A DNA stretch of 64,000 bases, taken from Stieleria mannarensis (GTDB lineage: Bacteria > Planctomycetota > Planctomycetia > Pirellulales > Pirellulaceae). Below are positions 10,103-19,948 of the stretch, in pieces. The stretch spans positions 246,890-310,889 of the forward strand of contig NZ_JACEHH010000004.1 in the NCBI RefSeq assembly GCF_014154935.1, written 5' to 3'. Numbering within the stretch: position 1 is the stretch's first letter; the number at the start of each line of letters is the position of its first letter. Made by a program: the position numbers and the translations under genes. The notes beneath the pieces are model-generated. The model made no database searches. It was not told where the DNA came from and saw only the letters and a list, made by a program, of their open reading frames with translations.

Positions 10103-12841
10103 ATGGCGACGATCAGGATCACTCGACCGAATTCAGGCACCAAGATGCATCCCCACGACCGTAGACCCGAACGCCGTTTTCCGTCGCGATGGATTGAGCG
10201 TCTTGAAACCCGATCGCTGCTGTCAGCCGATCTGGGCGCCCCCGTCGGTGACTTTGCCCCCGGCTTCGGCTCCGAACACTCGCATGACGAACCGGCGTGG
10301 TCCGGAGACGTGCTGTCGGGCGATGGCGACGTGCACACCGTTTATCAACAAAATCCCCCGCCGGGACCGGCGTGGTTGGCCAACTCGTCCTCGCCGAACT
10401 TGCGTCTGATCGCGGGCTACGTTCGCGACGGTCAAGGCAACCCGATCGAATCGCCGTTTTTGGGCCAACGGCTGGCGATTCAGGTGCAGTTTGAAACAAC
10501 GAACCTGCCGTTCGGGGCGGCCCATGCGTTCCACTTCACCGTCGACGGAGTCACTCTGGGCAGCGGCGTGCTGAACACCGGTGCGGGGCAATCGGCCTAC
10601 ACCGGGTTTCGGTGGCGAGCCGGATGGTTCGCGACGCCGGGAACGCATCAAGTTGTTGTGACCGCGGATGCGTTCAATACGGTTGCCGAAAGCGACGAAA
10701 CGGACAACTCGATCAGTTTCACCTTCACGACCGGACAGACCACATTTGCCCAGCCGCTGATCTGGCCCGTCGAAGGCACACCGTTTGTCGACCACGCGTT
10801 CCTGAACTATGTCGATGTCGATCCGACCGGGGGAATCGAAGACTTTCGTGGTGGCGGATATGCATATGACGGCCACTCCGCGTGGGACATCGCCGTTCGT
10901 GGTTATGACGAACAAGATGCCGGGATCGAGATCTATGCCGCCGCGGACGGAACTGTGGTCGACACCCATGACGGGGAATTTGATCGACAAACCAACCTCG
11001 GGTCCACCTTCCCGCCGGTCAACTATGTCGTCGTCGATCACGGTGACGGGTGGACGACACGCTACGTCCATCTGCGACGTGATTCGGTCCAAGTTTCTGT
11101 GGGCGACGTCGTTTCCGCCGGCGACAAACTCGGTTACATGGCCAGCTCCGGTTGGTCCGATATCACTCACCTCCACTTTGCACTGGAGCACTACGGGTTT
11201 TCCGTCGAACCCTGGTACGATCCATCAACGTTCTTGCACGGCTCGGTCGCGGCGCTCGAGTACATCGGCGAAAGCCAGGCCGTGCTCAGTAACGGGATTT
11301 CCAACGTTCCCGTCGCAGCACACGTCCGTGAAGGGACGTCGCAGATCAACGTCTTTGAGCAGAAACCGGGGCAACTGGTTTACACCTGGAATTGGTTCTC
11401 CGGCGTCGAACAAGGCGATGAGATCCATCTGGATTGGCGTCGCCCCGACGGATCGGTGTTTCGAGTCAATCATGTCACCGCGGGCAACGATTGGGCGCAC
11501 CAGTGGCGCTGGTATTCGTACTTTCTTCCCGACCAGCCCGACCTGGGGACTTGGACCATCGACGTTCTGGTCAATGGAGTCAAACTCGCCGAACAGTCCT
11601 TCGTCGTCGCTTCCCAAGGGGTCCCCGAAGCACGTGTGCTACAAAACGGCGCGCTGATCGTCGATGACCGTGTCACCCCGATCGACTTCGGCACGATTCC
11701 GCAGTCGTCGTTTCCGCCATCACGTAGCTTTGTGCTGGAGAACCACGGCGAGGCGGTGCTGAATCTCGGCGACGTCGCGGTCCCGTCGGGGTTCACCGTC
11801 ACCGACCCGTTGCCCGCTTCCCTGGCCCCCGGACAATCGGACACGTTGACGGTGCAGTTGTCGACAATGGTGCCAGGTCAATTCGCGGGCCAAGTGAGAA
11901 TCGAAACCGACGACGCGGATGAAGGCGTCTACGAGTTTTCAGTGGAAGGAATCGTCACGTCGACCACTGCCCCGCAACAATTGATTTTGGGCCTGAGCGA
12001 ACGCAAGACACCGGAGGGAACAACCCTGATTGGAAACGTACGACGCAGTGATGACGGCGCGGGGACATCGGGCCCTTTGGTGGTGAACCTGGCGTCGGAT
12101 TCCTCGCGGGTCACGATCCCCGCTTCGGTCACAATTCCGGCGGGCAGTGATCGCGTCCTGTTTCGGATCCAGACCGCCGTGGATTCCAGCAGTTCGTCCG
12201 ATGATGTCGTGCAGTTTTCTGCGACGTCGGCGGTGACGCCCGCGGCCCAAAACGAACTGCTGCTAGTCGACCTGCCGGTGGCGCCGACGGTCGTCGACGT
12301 TGACGTTAATGGTGGCGATCCGTCAAGGTCATCGCTTGAATCAATCACTGTCCGATTCGACCAGCAAGTGGCCATTGATTTATCCGGCCCCGAGACCGCG
12401 GTTGAAGTGGTCAACCGGGACTCGGGTGCGGCGGTGCCGATCGATCTGGCCGCCTCGGTCGCCGATGACGGATCCGTCTTGGAAATCACATTCCCCAGCC
12501 CGACGGAGTTGGCCGATGGAAACTATCTCTTGATCCTCAATGCGCCGCTGATCACAGCATCCGGTTTACCACTGGACGGAAACGGCAACGGAATCGCGGA
12601 CTCCGAGGACGACTACCTGTTCGGTAATCAATCAACCGATGCGTTCTTCAGGTTCTACGGCGACACCGACGGGGATCGCGATGTCGATGGCCAGGACTAT
12701 GGTCGCTTCGGTCGAAGCTTCTTGAAATCGGTCGGCCAAGAGGGGTTTGACGCTCGCTTGGACTCCGATTTTGACGGGGACGTCGATGGGCAAGACTATG
12801 GCCGATTCGGGATCCGGTTCTTGCGGACCTTGCCGGAGTGA
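10103..12841 (+). CDS. Extracellular M23-type peptidase with CARDB-like and dockerin-like domains
   Basis: Of 912 residues, the N-terminus carries the planctomycete surface-protein signature ERLETRSLLSA (residues 32-42) in place of an ordinary signal peptide. Residues ~95-210 look like a CARDB domain. Residues ~255-365 are an LytM/M23 metallopeptidase: H258-x3-D262 in GHSAWDIA, and H356-x-H358 in THLHFALEHYG, giving the Zn ligands expected of the family. Beta domains follow, one like choice-of-anchor D (FGTIPQSSFPPSRSFVLENH). The C-terminus (~850-912) has two Ca-binding dockerin-like repeats, each with GDVDGQDYGRFG or a close variant. M23 enzymes cut peptide cross-bridges; the target here is unknown. 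Start ATG 10103; ATG 10145 is an alternative and keeps the signature. Confidence 0.85.
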   Translation: MATIRITRPNSGTKMHPHDRRPERRFPSRWIERLETRSLLSADLGAPVGDFAPGFGSEHSHDEPAWSGDVLSGDGDVHTVYQQNPPPGPAWLANSSSPNLRLIAGYVRDGQGNPIESPFLGQRLAIQVQFETTNLPFGAAHAFHFTVDGVTLGSGVLNTGAGQSAYTGFRWRAGWFATPGTHQVVVTADAFNTVAESDETDNSISFTFTTGQTTFAQPLIWPVEGTPFVDHAFLNYVDVDPTGGIEDFRGGGYAYDGHSAWDIAVRGYDEQDAGIEIYAAADGTVVDTHDGEFDRQTNLGSTFPPVNYVVVDHGDGWTTRYVHLRRDSVQVSVGDVVSAGDKLGYMASSGWSDITHLHFALEHYGFSVEPWYDPSTFLHGSVAALEYIGESQAVLSNGISNVPVAAHVREGTSQINVFEQKPGQLVYTWNWFSGVEQGDEIHLDWRRPDGSVFRVNHVTAGNDWAHQWRWYSYFLPDQPDLGTWTIDVLVNGVKLAEQSFVVASQGVPEARVLQNGALIVDDRVTPIDFGTIPQSSFPPSRSFVLENHGEAVLNLGDVAVPSGFTVTDPLPASLAPGQSDTLTVQLSTMVPGQFAGQVRIETDDADEGVYEFSVEGIVTSTTAPQQLILGLSERKTPEGTTLIGNVRRSDDGAGTSGPLVVNLASDSSRVTIPASVTIPAGSDRVLFRIQTAVDSSSSSDDVVQFSATSAVTPAAQNELLLVDLPVAPTVVDVDVNGGDPSRSSLESITVRFDQQVAIDLSGPETAVEVVNRDSGAAVPIDLAASVADDGSVLEITFPSPTELADGNYLLILNAPLITASGLPLDGNGNGIADSEDDYLFGNQSTDAFFRFYGDTDGDRDVDGQDYGRFGRSFLKSVGQEGFDARLDSDFDGDVDGQDYGRFGIRFLRTLPE

Positions 12842-13055
12842 CGCTTGCGTTGTGAGTTTTTTGCCGGCTTTTTGAGTCCTTTGTGACGGGGACGCACGTT
12901 TGGATTTGGGGGGGGCGTTGGGTGATCAACGGTGCGTCGGGTGATGTGGTTCGCCGGGGGCGATTGCGGACGCGGTTTCGTGGGGCCGCTCGCTTACGCT
13001 TCCCGCTGGCATTGGGTTGCGTGGGGGCGTGTTGTTACTTTTCTTGAGGTGATTC
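12842..13055. other. Intergenic region
   Basis: These 214 bp lie between the M23 gene and the VWA gene. They are G-rich on the + strand, with no gene seen. GAGGTGA at 13045-13051 serves as the ribosome binding site of the next gene. Confidence 0.5.
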
Positions 13056-14444
13056 GTGTCTGATCTTGTGACCGTGTCCAACGGCAAACGGTTCTTTCGA
13101 ATCCCGACGGGCCAACTGCCACAAGCTCAGCGTGGGGGATACTACCGTCCCGGGGTAATGGGGCGGACCATTGTTTCCGACGGAACCCAGATCTTTGAAA
13201 TTCCGCTGGAAGATCTGCCGGCGGCGACCGCCGATGGGTACCGCGACGTGCTGGCGATCGAGCGACCGTCGATCGTCTGTGATGCGGCCGATCCCCCTGG
13301 CAAATCCTCGGAGGACACATCAGCCCCGCAGGCATCTGCACAGACGGTTTCCGCGTATCGCCGCGCGGAACTGGAGCACGAGGCCTTACACGAACAGCTT
13401 CACGGTGCGTATGAGGAGGCTTCGCTGCTCTGGAAACCGCTGGCGTGGAGTCGACTGTGGTGGTTCGAGCATCGCGAGGGGCTGTTGGATCAATTGCGAA
13501 CCAGCGGCTTGAGCATCGCGTTGCACGTGGCGCTGCTGTTGCTGCTGTCGACGATCTTCCTGGTCGAAGAACGGATCTCCAACCCGGACATCATCACCGT
13601 TTCGACCGCGATCGAGGAATCGATCCAGGAGGTCGTGATCGAACAGGTGGAGGTCGAAGTCACCGAACCGGTTGAAGAGGTCGTCGAGGAAGTCACCGAA
13701 TCGATCGACGTGACGTCGGAGGTGACCGAGCAATTCGTGTCGGTCGATCTGAGCGATTCTTTTGACGGCAGTCTGCTGGCGCCACCGGCCGGCGAGGGTG
13801 ATGGCGAAGCGATGGCAACGCCGGCCAAGGCCAAGGTGCAGTTTTTCGGTTCGCAAACCGAGGCGGTCGATTTTGTTTTCGTGATCGACAACTCCAACAG
13901 CATGACGCAGGGACGGTTCGAAACCGCGCTCAATGAATTGATCAAAGCGGTCGGCAAACTCAACAAACGCCAGAAGTTCTACGTGATCTTCTACAGCGAC
14001 ACCGCCTATCCGCTGTTCCATCCCTATTCCCCGAAAACGCTGGTCCCCGCCACAGCCAAGAACAAGCAGATGCTGGTCCAGTGGTTGCAAACGGTGCCGC
14101 TGTGTTTGAGAACCGACGGCAAGGAAGCCCTGCAGCTGGGATTCAACCTTGAGCCGGACGTCATGTTCGTGCTCGGTGACGGTGCCTTCACCGACGGCGC
14201 CTCCCGCTACTTTAGCCAGCGACCGAACAAGAACGTCGTCGTTCACACCCTGGGGATGGAGGTGAATGCCAAGAACGCCGCGACCTTCAAACAACTGGCC
14301 AACAAGCACGGGGGGACCTATCAAGACGTCGGCGTCCACCCGCAAGCCGCCGTGGTCGCAAAGCAGTTTCCCCGTCCGAAGAACAGGACGCGAAACGGCT
14401 ATTGGGGACTCAAGCTGCCGGCCAACAACAACAAGATGAAATAA
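13056..14444 (+). CDS. Membrane-anchored von Willebrand factor A domain protein
   Basis: The GTG start has a good ribosome binding site (GAGGTGA, 4 nt upstream). The 462-residue protein has an N-terminal ~75-residue module (VSNGKRFFRIPTGQL), one transmembrane helix at ~151-170 (LSIALHVALLLLLSTIFLV), and a strongly acidic E/V-rich linker (182-227). Its VWA domain begins at ~270 with the metal-ion-dependent adhesion motif D278-N-S280-N-S282 in FVIDNSNSM. It likely binds a protein ligand through the metal at the membrane surface. The next gene starts 19 bp after the stop and is also a single-span membrane protein, so the two probably form an operon and perhaps a complex, loosely reminiscent of Bat-type VWA/TPR sets (inference). 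Confidence 0.8.
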   Translation: MSDLVTVSNGKRFFRIPTGQLPQAQRGGYYRPGVMGRTIVSDGTQIFEIPLEDLPAATADGYRDVLAIERPSIVCDAADPPGKSSEDTSAPQASAQTVSAYRRAELEHEALHEQLHGAYEEASLLWKPLAWSRLWWFEHREGLLDQLRTSGLSIALHVALLLLLSTIFLVEERISNPDIITVSTAIEESIQEVVIEQVEVEVTEPVEEVVEEVTESIDVTSEVTEQFVSVDLSDSFDGSLLAPPAGEGDGEAMATPAKAKVQFFGSQTEAVDFVFVIDNSNSMTQGRFETALNELIKAVGKLNKRQKFYVIFYSDTAYPLFHPYSPKTLVPATAKNKQMLVQWLQTVPLCLRTDGKEALQLGFNLEPDVMFVLGDGAFTDGASRYFSQRPNKNVVVHTLGMEVNAKNAATFKQLANKHGGTYQDVGVHPQAAVVAKQFPRPKNRTRNGYWGLKLPANNNKMK

Positions 14445-14463
14445 GATCGGACATGGACGGCCA

Positions 14464-17046
14464 ATGACGGACTCTCAATCCTGGCGCTCGCGTGCGAAGG
14501 CTTTGTCGCCGGGCTCAGCATCCAACAAGCCGGCATCCAACAAGCCGGCATCCAACAAGCCAGCTCCTAACAAACCGGCGTCAAAACAAGCCGCGCCCGC
14601 AACGGTCGGCGATACAGAAGCCCCGACGGTCGAACCGGCGTCCAAACGCGATACACCTCAACGCGATGCACCCGACGGTTGGCAGTCGCTCGATGCGGCA
14701 ACGGCCATGCAATTGCTGTCTGTGCAGGCGGACAATCCGAGCGATGTCGCCGACGCCGATGCCGACCTGACGGATGAAACGCCGCGGCCGGGCCGCCGTC
14801 GGCTTTCCTGGGTGGAATGGATCGGCATCGTCGCCCTGCTGGGGCTGTTGATCGCCACGGTGCTGTTGTACCTCCAGCGACCACAGACCCCGATGCCGAT
14901 GGACCCGACTCCGGCCGCCGCACCATCAGCCAGTCGTGTGCTCCCACCCCCGTCTCTGACCGCTCCTGGTCGGTCGGTCGCAGCGAACGACAGCCCCAGG
15001 CCGGGAACGCGACCGGCGACCGATCAACCGCTTGGAGCCTCAGCAAACGCCATTGCGGAAACGGTGTTGTCCGATGCCGGTGACGGTTCGTTTGCACTGC
15101 AGCCGTCGGACGGCGTGCCGGCTCCGAAAAAGCCCGACGGTAAAGGAGCCGACTCCTCCCGAAATCCATCACCGTCCACGAAGGCTGCTCCGCCGGAGTC
15201 GGCCAAGAGGCGGCGGCCCGCGCCTCGAGCTCCCGATCCAAGTTCGATTGTTCCGGTCCAGCGAAAGCCGGTCGAGCATGCTGCGGAAAAGCCGATGCGA
15301 GAATCGGTCCCGCTGCCGCCGCGATCGCCCGCCTTCGTCTCCTTTGACCGAGTCTATGCCGTCGCGTTTGAAAAGCACCAAGCGTACTCGGCTGAGAAAG
15401 CGTCCAACCCCGCGTCGGAATCGGCGAAAGCGTTGTTGGTGGAGTGCGTGACATTGTTCGAGCAGTGTTTGGGGCGGCCGAAAAGTGAATCGACGCCCGA
15501 ACAGCGTTTTCAGATCGCATCCACGCTTGCCATGCTCTACCTCGACGCCGGGCACCTGTACCACGCCGCCGTTTATGGGGGCTTCGTCACGCGACTGGCC
15601 GACCCAGGGCAACCGATCACTCAGGCCGCCGCGACGCTCACGTTCGCCGCCTTGCAAGAAGCTCATCAAGTCCACTACACCGGCGCGGATCGTTCGGGTG
15701 ACCTGCATCAGTTAGAAAAACTGTGTGACCTGATCGTCCGCCGCGGCATCAAGCACCCACAGTTGGACACGATGCGTTTCGCAACGGCCCAGTTGTACGA
15801 ACGAGACGGATTTCATCTGACCGCGGCGCAGAACTACGTCCAAATTCCCAACCGCTCGCCCCTGTATGCCAAAGCCCAGTTGGCCGCGGGGCGACAGTTT
15901 TGGGCGGAGGCGAATCGCCGCGAAAGGGACGGAATCAAGAACCAGCACGACGCAATCGTCAGCTGTGCGGCCAAGTACCTGCGCACCGCGATCGAACTGG
16001 CCGACGCCGATCAAACGCCGACATCGCCACAGCTGGCGGGCATGTTTTCGCTTGCCGAGATCTCACTGTTGCGTGGTGATCCACAGCAAGCGATCGAATT
16101 GCTGGACGGTGATCGTGGTGTGATTCGTCAAGCCAAAAAGGCGAAGCTGTCCGACGCGTTTGTCACCGCTGCCCAGGAGTGTCTGTTTCAATCCTATTCG
16201 CAATCGGCTGACTTGCAGGGAATCCAGGCGTCGCTCGCGGCTCTTTCCAAACGCTACGGCGCGAGCGGTCGCGACCGGATCGCAGGTTTGCAAACCAAAG
16301 TCGCGAAGGATTACCTGGCCGATCTGGATCCCGATCAACCGGTTTCGATGGAACAAGCCCGGCAATTCGACGCGTTGTTGGAGACCATTTTGGATCCGAA
16401 GCGGAATCCGTCGGTCGGCGTGATATTGTGGGCCGTCCAGGCTTGGTCGGACCTGGAGACTCGGGCGGAAGACCCCCGGGTCCGAACGTTGTGTCGGTCG
16501 CGATCGGACCAGTTGCTTCAAAAGGCAGCCGATTCGAAGGAGCTGAGTGAGGCCGAAAAGATGGCGTTGCGGCTGAAGCGAATCGATTTGGCGCAGCGAT
16601 CCGGTGATGCGACGCAGGCTCTCACGCTGCTTTCCGAAATCCTCCGTCAATCACCCGCCGCGATCGATCTTCAAATCAAAGCGGCCGAGATGTTGCTGGC
16701 CGATGCCCAGGCAACCGGCGACGCGGGGCGATTCGCCGAGGCGGTGGGGGGACGCGGCGACGACGGGATTTGGGGCTGGGCAAAACTGACCACCAATCTG
16801 GCACGCATGCACTTCGACAGCGATGACAAAACGCGATACCTGGACCGGTTGCTCCTGGCCGGATTTCATCTCAACGAGACGCGCATCCTGCAGGCTCGCG
16901 CGACGACGTCGCCCGATGAGCGACGACGCCTGCTGGATGATTCAAAGCGACATCTGCGACAGTTGATCGCAACGTTCGCCCACTCCTCCGACAAGTGGAC
17001 GACGAAACTGCAAACGCTTGAAGCGATGATCGATGGCTTCGAATGA
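14464..17046 (+). CDS. Large single-span protein with helical repeat (TPR-like) C-terminus, unknown function
   Basis: The product has 860 residues. The N-terminus (20-45) is low-complexity, built from repeats of SNKPA. One transmembrane helix lies at ~119-137 (WIGIVALLGLLIATVLLYL). A Pro/Ala/Ser-rich linker (140-290) is followed by a long alpha-helical region with TPR-like pairs (AMLYLDAGHLYHAAVYGGF; MFSLAEISLLRGDPQQAIELL; ALTLLSEILRQSPAAIDLQ). No enzymatic motif was found. It is 19 bp downstream of the VWA gene and probably co-transcribed, so a scaffold partner of that protein is the simplest guess. It ends 25 bp before the convergent DUF4157 gene. Confidence 0.75.
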   Translation: MTDSQSWRSRAKALSPGSASNKPASNKPASNKPAPNKPASKQAAPATVGDTEAPTVEPASKRDTPQRDAPDGWQSLDAATAMQLLSVQADNPSDVADADADLTDETPRPGRRRLSWVEWIGIVALLGLLIATVLLYLQRPQTPMPMDPTPAAAPSASRVLPPPSLTAPGRSVAANDSPRPGTRPATDQPLGASANAIAETVLSDAGDGSFALQPSDGVPAPKKPDGKGADSSRNPSPSTKAAPPESAKRRRPAPRAPDPSSIVPVQRKPVEHAAEKPMRESVPLPPRSPAFVSFDRVYAVAFEKHQAYSAEKASNPASESAKALLVECVTLFEQCLGRPKSESTPEQRFQIASTLAMLYLDAGHLYHAAVYGGFVTRLADPGQPITQAAATLTFAALQEAHQVHYTGADRSGDLHQLEKLCDLIVRRGIKHPQLDTMRFATAQLYERDGFHLTAAQNYVQIPNRSPLYAKAQLAAGRQFWAEANRRERDGIKNQHDAIVSCAAKYLRTAIELADADQTPTSPQLAGMFSLAEISLLRGDPQQAIELLDGDRGVIRQAKKAKLSDAFVTAAQECLFQSYSQSADLQGIQASLAALSKRYGASGRDRIAGLQTKVAKDYLADLDPDQPVSMEQARQFDALLETILDPKRNPSVGVILWAVQAWSDLETRAEDPRVRTLCRSRSDQLLQKAADSKELSEAEKMALRLKRIDLAQRSGDATQALTLLSEILRQSPAAIDLQIKAAEMLLADAQATGDAGRFAEAVGGRGDDGIWGWAKLTTNLARMHFDSDDKTRYLDRLLLAGFHLNETRILQARATTSPDERRRLLDDSKRHLRQLIATFAHSSDKWTTKLQTLEAMIDGFE
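14517..14585 (+). repeat. In-frame 15-bp tandem repeat encoding SNKPA
   Basis: About four copies of GCATCCAACAAGCCG, the last ones diverged, encode the SNKPA repeats near the N-terminus of the 860-residue protein. Because the unit is a multiple of 3, copy-number change would keep the frame. Confidence 0.8.
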
Positions 17047-17071
17047 CACGTTCGGCGACAACAAACTTGTA

Positions 17072-18565
17072 CTAACCGCCTCGGAAGTCATCGGGGTTCT
17101 CGATGCAGGGGTCGGAGCCTCCCCATCCACACGCGGTGATACCGAACAGGTAATACAAGCTACGAGCACTCCGCTGCCGCCGACCGATCCAGGCATGCAC
17201 ATCCGGGCCGGCAACGACTTCGATCCGGGTGGATTCCGCCGAATGGATCCTGTGAAGCTCATCAAATCCGGCTTGCACCGCGGGGCGGACCGCTTCGAAT
17301 TCGCGGCGAAATTGCCGGTAGCTTCCGATCGTTCTGGCCCTTGCCCGGCCGACGATGTCATAGACGTCCGAGGCCCCGCGTTCGATCGACGATTGGGTAC
17401 AGGTGCTGTCATGACAATGGCTTCGGACCTGACCGGAGGTGAGGTATTTGCCGTCGAGACGCCGCATCGAATCGCTTTCAAGCATCATCTGTGCCATGCG
17501 TCGCACGGTGGGATCGACCGATTCGTCTTCAGCGAGCCGGGGGAGCCAGCCGACGATTTCGTCCAGCCCCGGTGGACTGGGTGGGACGGGCAATGGTGCC
17601 GGGTAACGCGACTGGTCAATCTCGATCCGATCAACGTGCGGTCGTCCGCCGGCGTCCAATGCGACTTCGCGATCTCCGGGCCCGGTCATCATGTGAATGA
17701 AACGGATCGGAATCCACAATTCCATCGGTCGGCCCATCGCCAAGGCGTGGGGATTGTCGCGACTCCACGCGACACGTTCCCGTTGCAGGTGCGTGTGCAA
17801 TTCGCCCCGAAATGGCATGCTTCGAACAAGTCCCGGCGCTCGATCGGATTGTTGGCTCGTCACCAACGATCGCAGCGCGACGATGATGCGTTCTTCGATC
17901 GCGTCGTCCGTGGCGGCGTGCGGAACCATCACTTCAATGTCAACCACGCTCGGTGCCCTGCCGCCAGGGATGGTGATCCAACGAAACACCGTCACATGCA
18001 ACCCGTGCTCGATCTGCCTTCTCCGGTTGGCGTAGATGGTTGAGGGAGAGGCGTGAGCACGCGGCAGCCGAATCGGTTGTCCCGACACCAAGGCGTCGCT
18101 GATTTCATCTGCCTCTTGCTCTTCGTCGCAATTCGCTCGGCCGATATTGTTGGGGGCCAACGATGCTATCCTGCCCTGGTGCGGCTGCTGCAGGACATGA
18201 ACCAACTCGTGGGCAACCAATCGCATGTCTGGGTTCGCGTCACCGAACACGACATGACGGCCGAATGTGAATGCTTCGGCGCCCAGCATTGCCGCCGCCC
18301 TGCTTGCGATGCTGCCGAAAAACACTCGCACGTGATCCAAATTGGCTCCGAACCGCTCTTGCAGCTCGCGCTGGTACGGGATCGGAACACTTGGCGAATT
18401 CATCAGCCGAAGGATCAACGCGGCCAGTCGTGGTTGGATCGATTGACTCTCGATGTGCTGGTCTGGATGAGCACGCATGACATCCCTCACGGATTTGGGG
18501 ACCACGTTCTCGTTGTTCGATGCGAGCGGTCTTACAGAGACCCTCGCTTGACCACGAACGCTCAC
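17072..18565 (-). CDS. DUF4157 (eCIS-core-type) putative metallopeptidase with unknown C-terminal region
   Basis: The product has 497 residues from a GTG at 18565 (the first start after an upstream in-frame TGA). Residues ~20-160 match the DUF4157 pattern: VPKSVRDVM, then RFGANLDHVRVFFG, then LGAEAFTFGRHVVFGDAN, the zinc-site HELVH (119-123) followed by VLQQ, and a downstream EADEIS with the expected third-ligand Glu. DUF4157 domains are common in cargo of extracellular contractile injection systems. The remaining ~330 residues are unrecognised, with a Cys-containing CHDSTCTQ and a closing segment that resembles no known toxin. No injection-system structural genes are in the window. Function unproven. 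Confidence 0.8.
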   Translation of the reverse strand: MSVRGQARVSVRPLASNNENVVPKSVRDVMRAHPDQHIESQSIQPRLAALILRLMNSPSVPIPYQRELQERFGANLDHVRVFFGSIASRAAAMLGAEAFTFGRHVVFGDANPDMRLVAHELVHVLQQPHQGRIASLAPNNIGRANCDEEQEADEISDALVSGQPIRLPRAHASPSTIYANRRRQIEHGLHVTVFRWITIPGGRAPSVVDIEVMVPHAATDDAIEERIIVALRSLVTSQQSDRAPGLVRSMPFRGELHTHLQRERVAWSRDNPHALAMGRPMELWIPIRFIHMMTGPGDREVALDAGGRPHVDRIEIDQSRYPAPLPVPPSPPGLDEIVGWLPRLAEDESVDPTVRRMAQMMLESDSMRRLDGKYLTSGQVRSHCHDSTCTQSSIERGASDVYDIVGRARARTIGSYRQFRREFEAVRPAVQAGFDELHRIHSAESTRIEVVAGPDVHAWIGRRQRSARSLYYLFGITACGWGGSDPCIENPDDFRGG

Positions 18566-18790
18566 AAGTGTTGTTCATCCCGGTACCGTGCACGTTGCAT
18601 ACCATTGCGCGTCACTCGCGCTCGCGCCGCGAATAGCGGATCGATTGCGCGAACCCGCGCATCATTCGTGCGGATTCGCACCTCGCGAACCTCGCCGTCC
18701 CCCGTGCGAGGCGGCCGGGACCCTGAACCGAATCACCTTCGGCCCGGAATCACTCGGCCTTCCCGTCGTGATGTCGTTCCCGGTCTGTCC
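18566..18790. other. Intergenic region
   Basis: These 225 bp lie between two minus-strand genes. They are GC-rich with small palindromes (for example around 18620-18660). I see no gene or clear promoter. Confidence 0.4.
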
Positions 18791-19693
18791 TCACGGAATC
18801 AACTTCATCGTTTTCATCCAACTCGCCGCTTGTTCGGGCCAGCGGGTGACGGGTTGGTCGGTGACGCGCAGACCGTATCCGTGGCCTCCGGTCGCATAGA
18901 CGTGTAGCTCGGCCGGGACTCCGGCTTCTTTGAGTGCTCCGGCCAAGGTCAGACAGTTGTGCGCGGAGACGCGATCGTCGAAGGCATGTGCAAAGAACAT
19001 CGGCGGCGTGTCCTGGTTGATCGTGATGTAGTCGTGAAGCTGCGTCGTGCCCTTTTCCACCATGCCGGCGGCGTAGATCAGCAGCGCAAAGTTCGGCCGG
19101 ATGGAGACCTGGTCGACTTTGTCCACCGCTTCGTATCGACGATCTTCCTGGAAGATGGCGGTCAAGCCGGCGGTCTCCCCCCCGGCGGAAAAGCCCAAGA
19201 TCCCAATTTTTTCCGGATCGATCTTCCACTCGTCGGCACGGGATCGCACCAGACTCATCGCCCGCTGGGCGTCTTGCACGGCGGCCCGCCAACGGCGTTC
19301 CGGGTCGCGCGCCGGTACGCGGTACTTCAGCACGATCGCGGTCACGCCAAGTTTGTTGAGCCACTCGGCCACCTCGGTGCCTTCCAAGTCATAGGCCAGG
19401 ATGTGGTGTCCGCCGCCGGGGCAGATCACCACGGCGGTGCCGTTGCTTTGTTCGGCCGGCGGTCGATACACCGCGATCTGGGGCGTGGAAACGTTACCCA
19501 ACTTGATGATCCGGCGTCCGGCGATCAGGCGGTCCTCCGGTTTCGTCTGATCCGCTTCGGCGGGCAACGTTTTGGTTTCCCCCGGCGGCGTCCCCGGCCA
19601 AACGTTCATGACGATCGGGTCGCCGGCGGAAACGTGGGGTGATGTGGCGAAAACAGAACTGACAAGTAGGAGGATCGACAGGGTGGATTTCAT
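18791..19693 (-). CDS. Exported alpha/beta hydrolase (BD-FAE/acetyl-xylan-esterase-like)
   Basis: The 300-residue protein has a signal peptide (MKSTLSILLLVSSVFATS, cleavage near VSA). The serine-hydrolase plan is complete: oxyanion motif PGGGHH (92-97), nucleophile GFSAGG with S169, an acid in AHAFDDRVS (~239-240), and H271 in GGHGYG. The family removes acyl or feruloyl groups from polysaccharide side chains. It is likely periplasmic and works with the glycan-degrading enzymes in this window (inference). I chose ATG 19693 over ATG 19705 because the hydrophobic signal begins there. Confidence 0.85.
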   Translation of the reverse strand: MKSTLSILLLVSSVFATSPHVSAGDPIVMNVWPGTPPGETKTLPAEADQTKPEDRLIAGRRIIKLGNVSTPQIAVYRPPAEQSNGTAVVICPGGGHHILAYDLEGTEVAEWLNKLGVTAIVLKYRVPARDPERRWRAAVQDAQRAMSLVRSRADEWKIDPEKIGILGFSAGGETAGLTAIFQEDRRYEAVDKVDQVSIRPNFALLIYAAGMVEKGTTQLHDYITINQDTPPMFFAHAFDDRVSAHNCLTLAGALKEAGVPAELHVYATGGHGYGLRVTDQPVTRWPEQAASWMKTMKLIP

Positions 19694-19788
19694 GCGATGT
19701 TCCAAGGGATTACGGATAGAAGGTGGGCTATTCTAACTTCGGTGGCCAGACGGTGCGGCTAGCTCATCGGCACGTTGATCCCCGAGCA

Positions 19789-19818
19789 ATGGGAGAATGA
19801 TTCGGGGCAGAATGTTGG
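19789..19818. repeat. Dispersed intergenic repeat, ATTCTGCC family
   Basis: GAGAATGATTCGGGGCAGAA and flanks match, with few changes, the copies at 3486-3517 and (inverted) 25798-25826. It consists of two AGAATG half-units about 10 bp apart and sits between divergently transcribed genes. Confidence 0.7.
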
Positions 19819-19948
19819 GGGACAGTAGGCTGATCCCAGGAAGACTGAGTGGCACTCGCTGGTGGCATCGGGATATGCTGCAGGCCCCGACGGTGACTCG
19901 CCGCGTTCCTTCCGCCCTGGCAGCATCCTCATTGCGATCTCCACTGAC

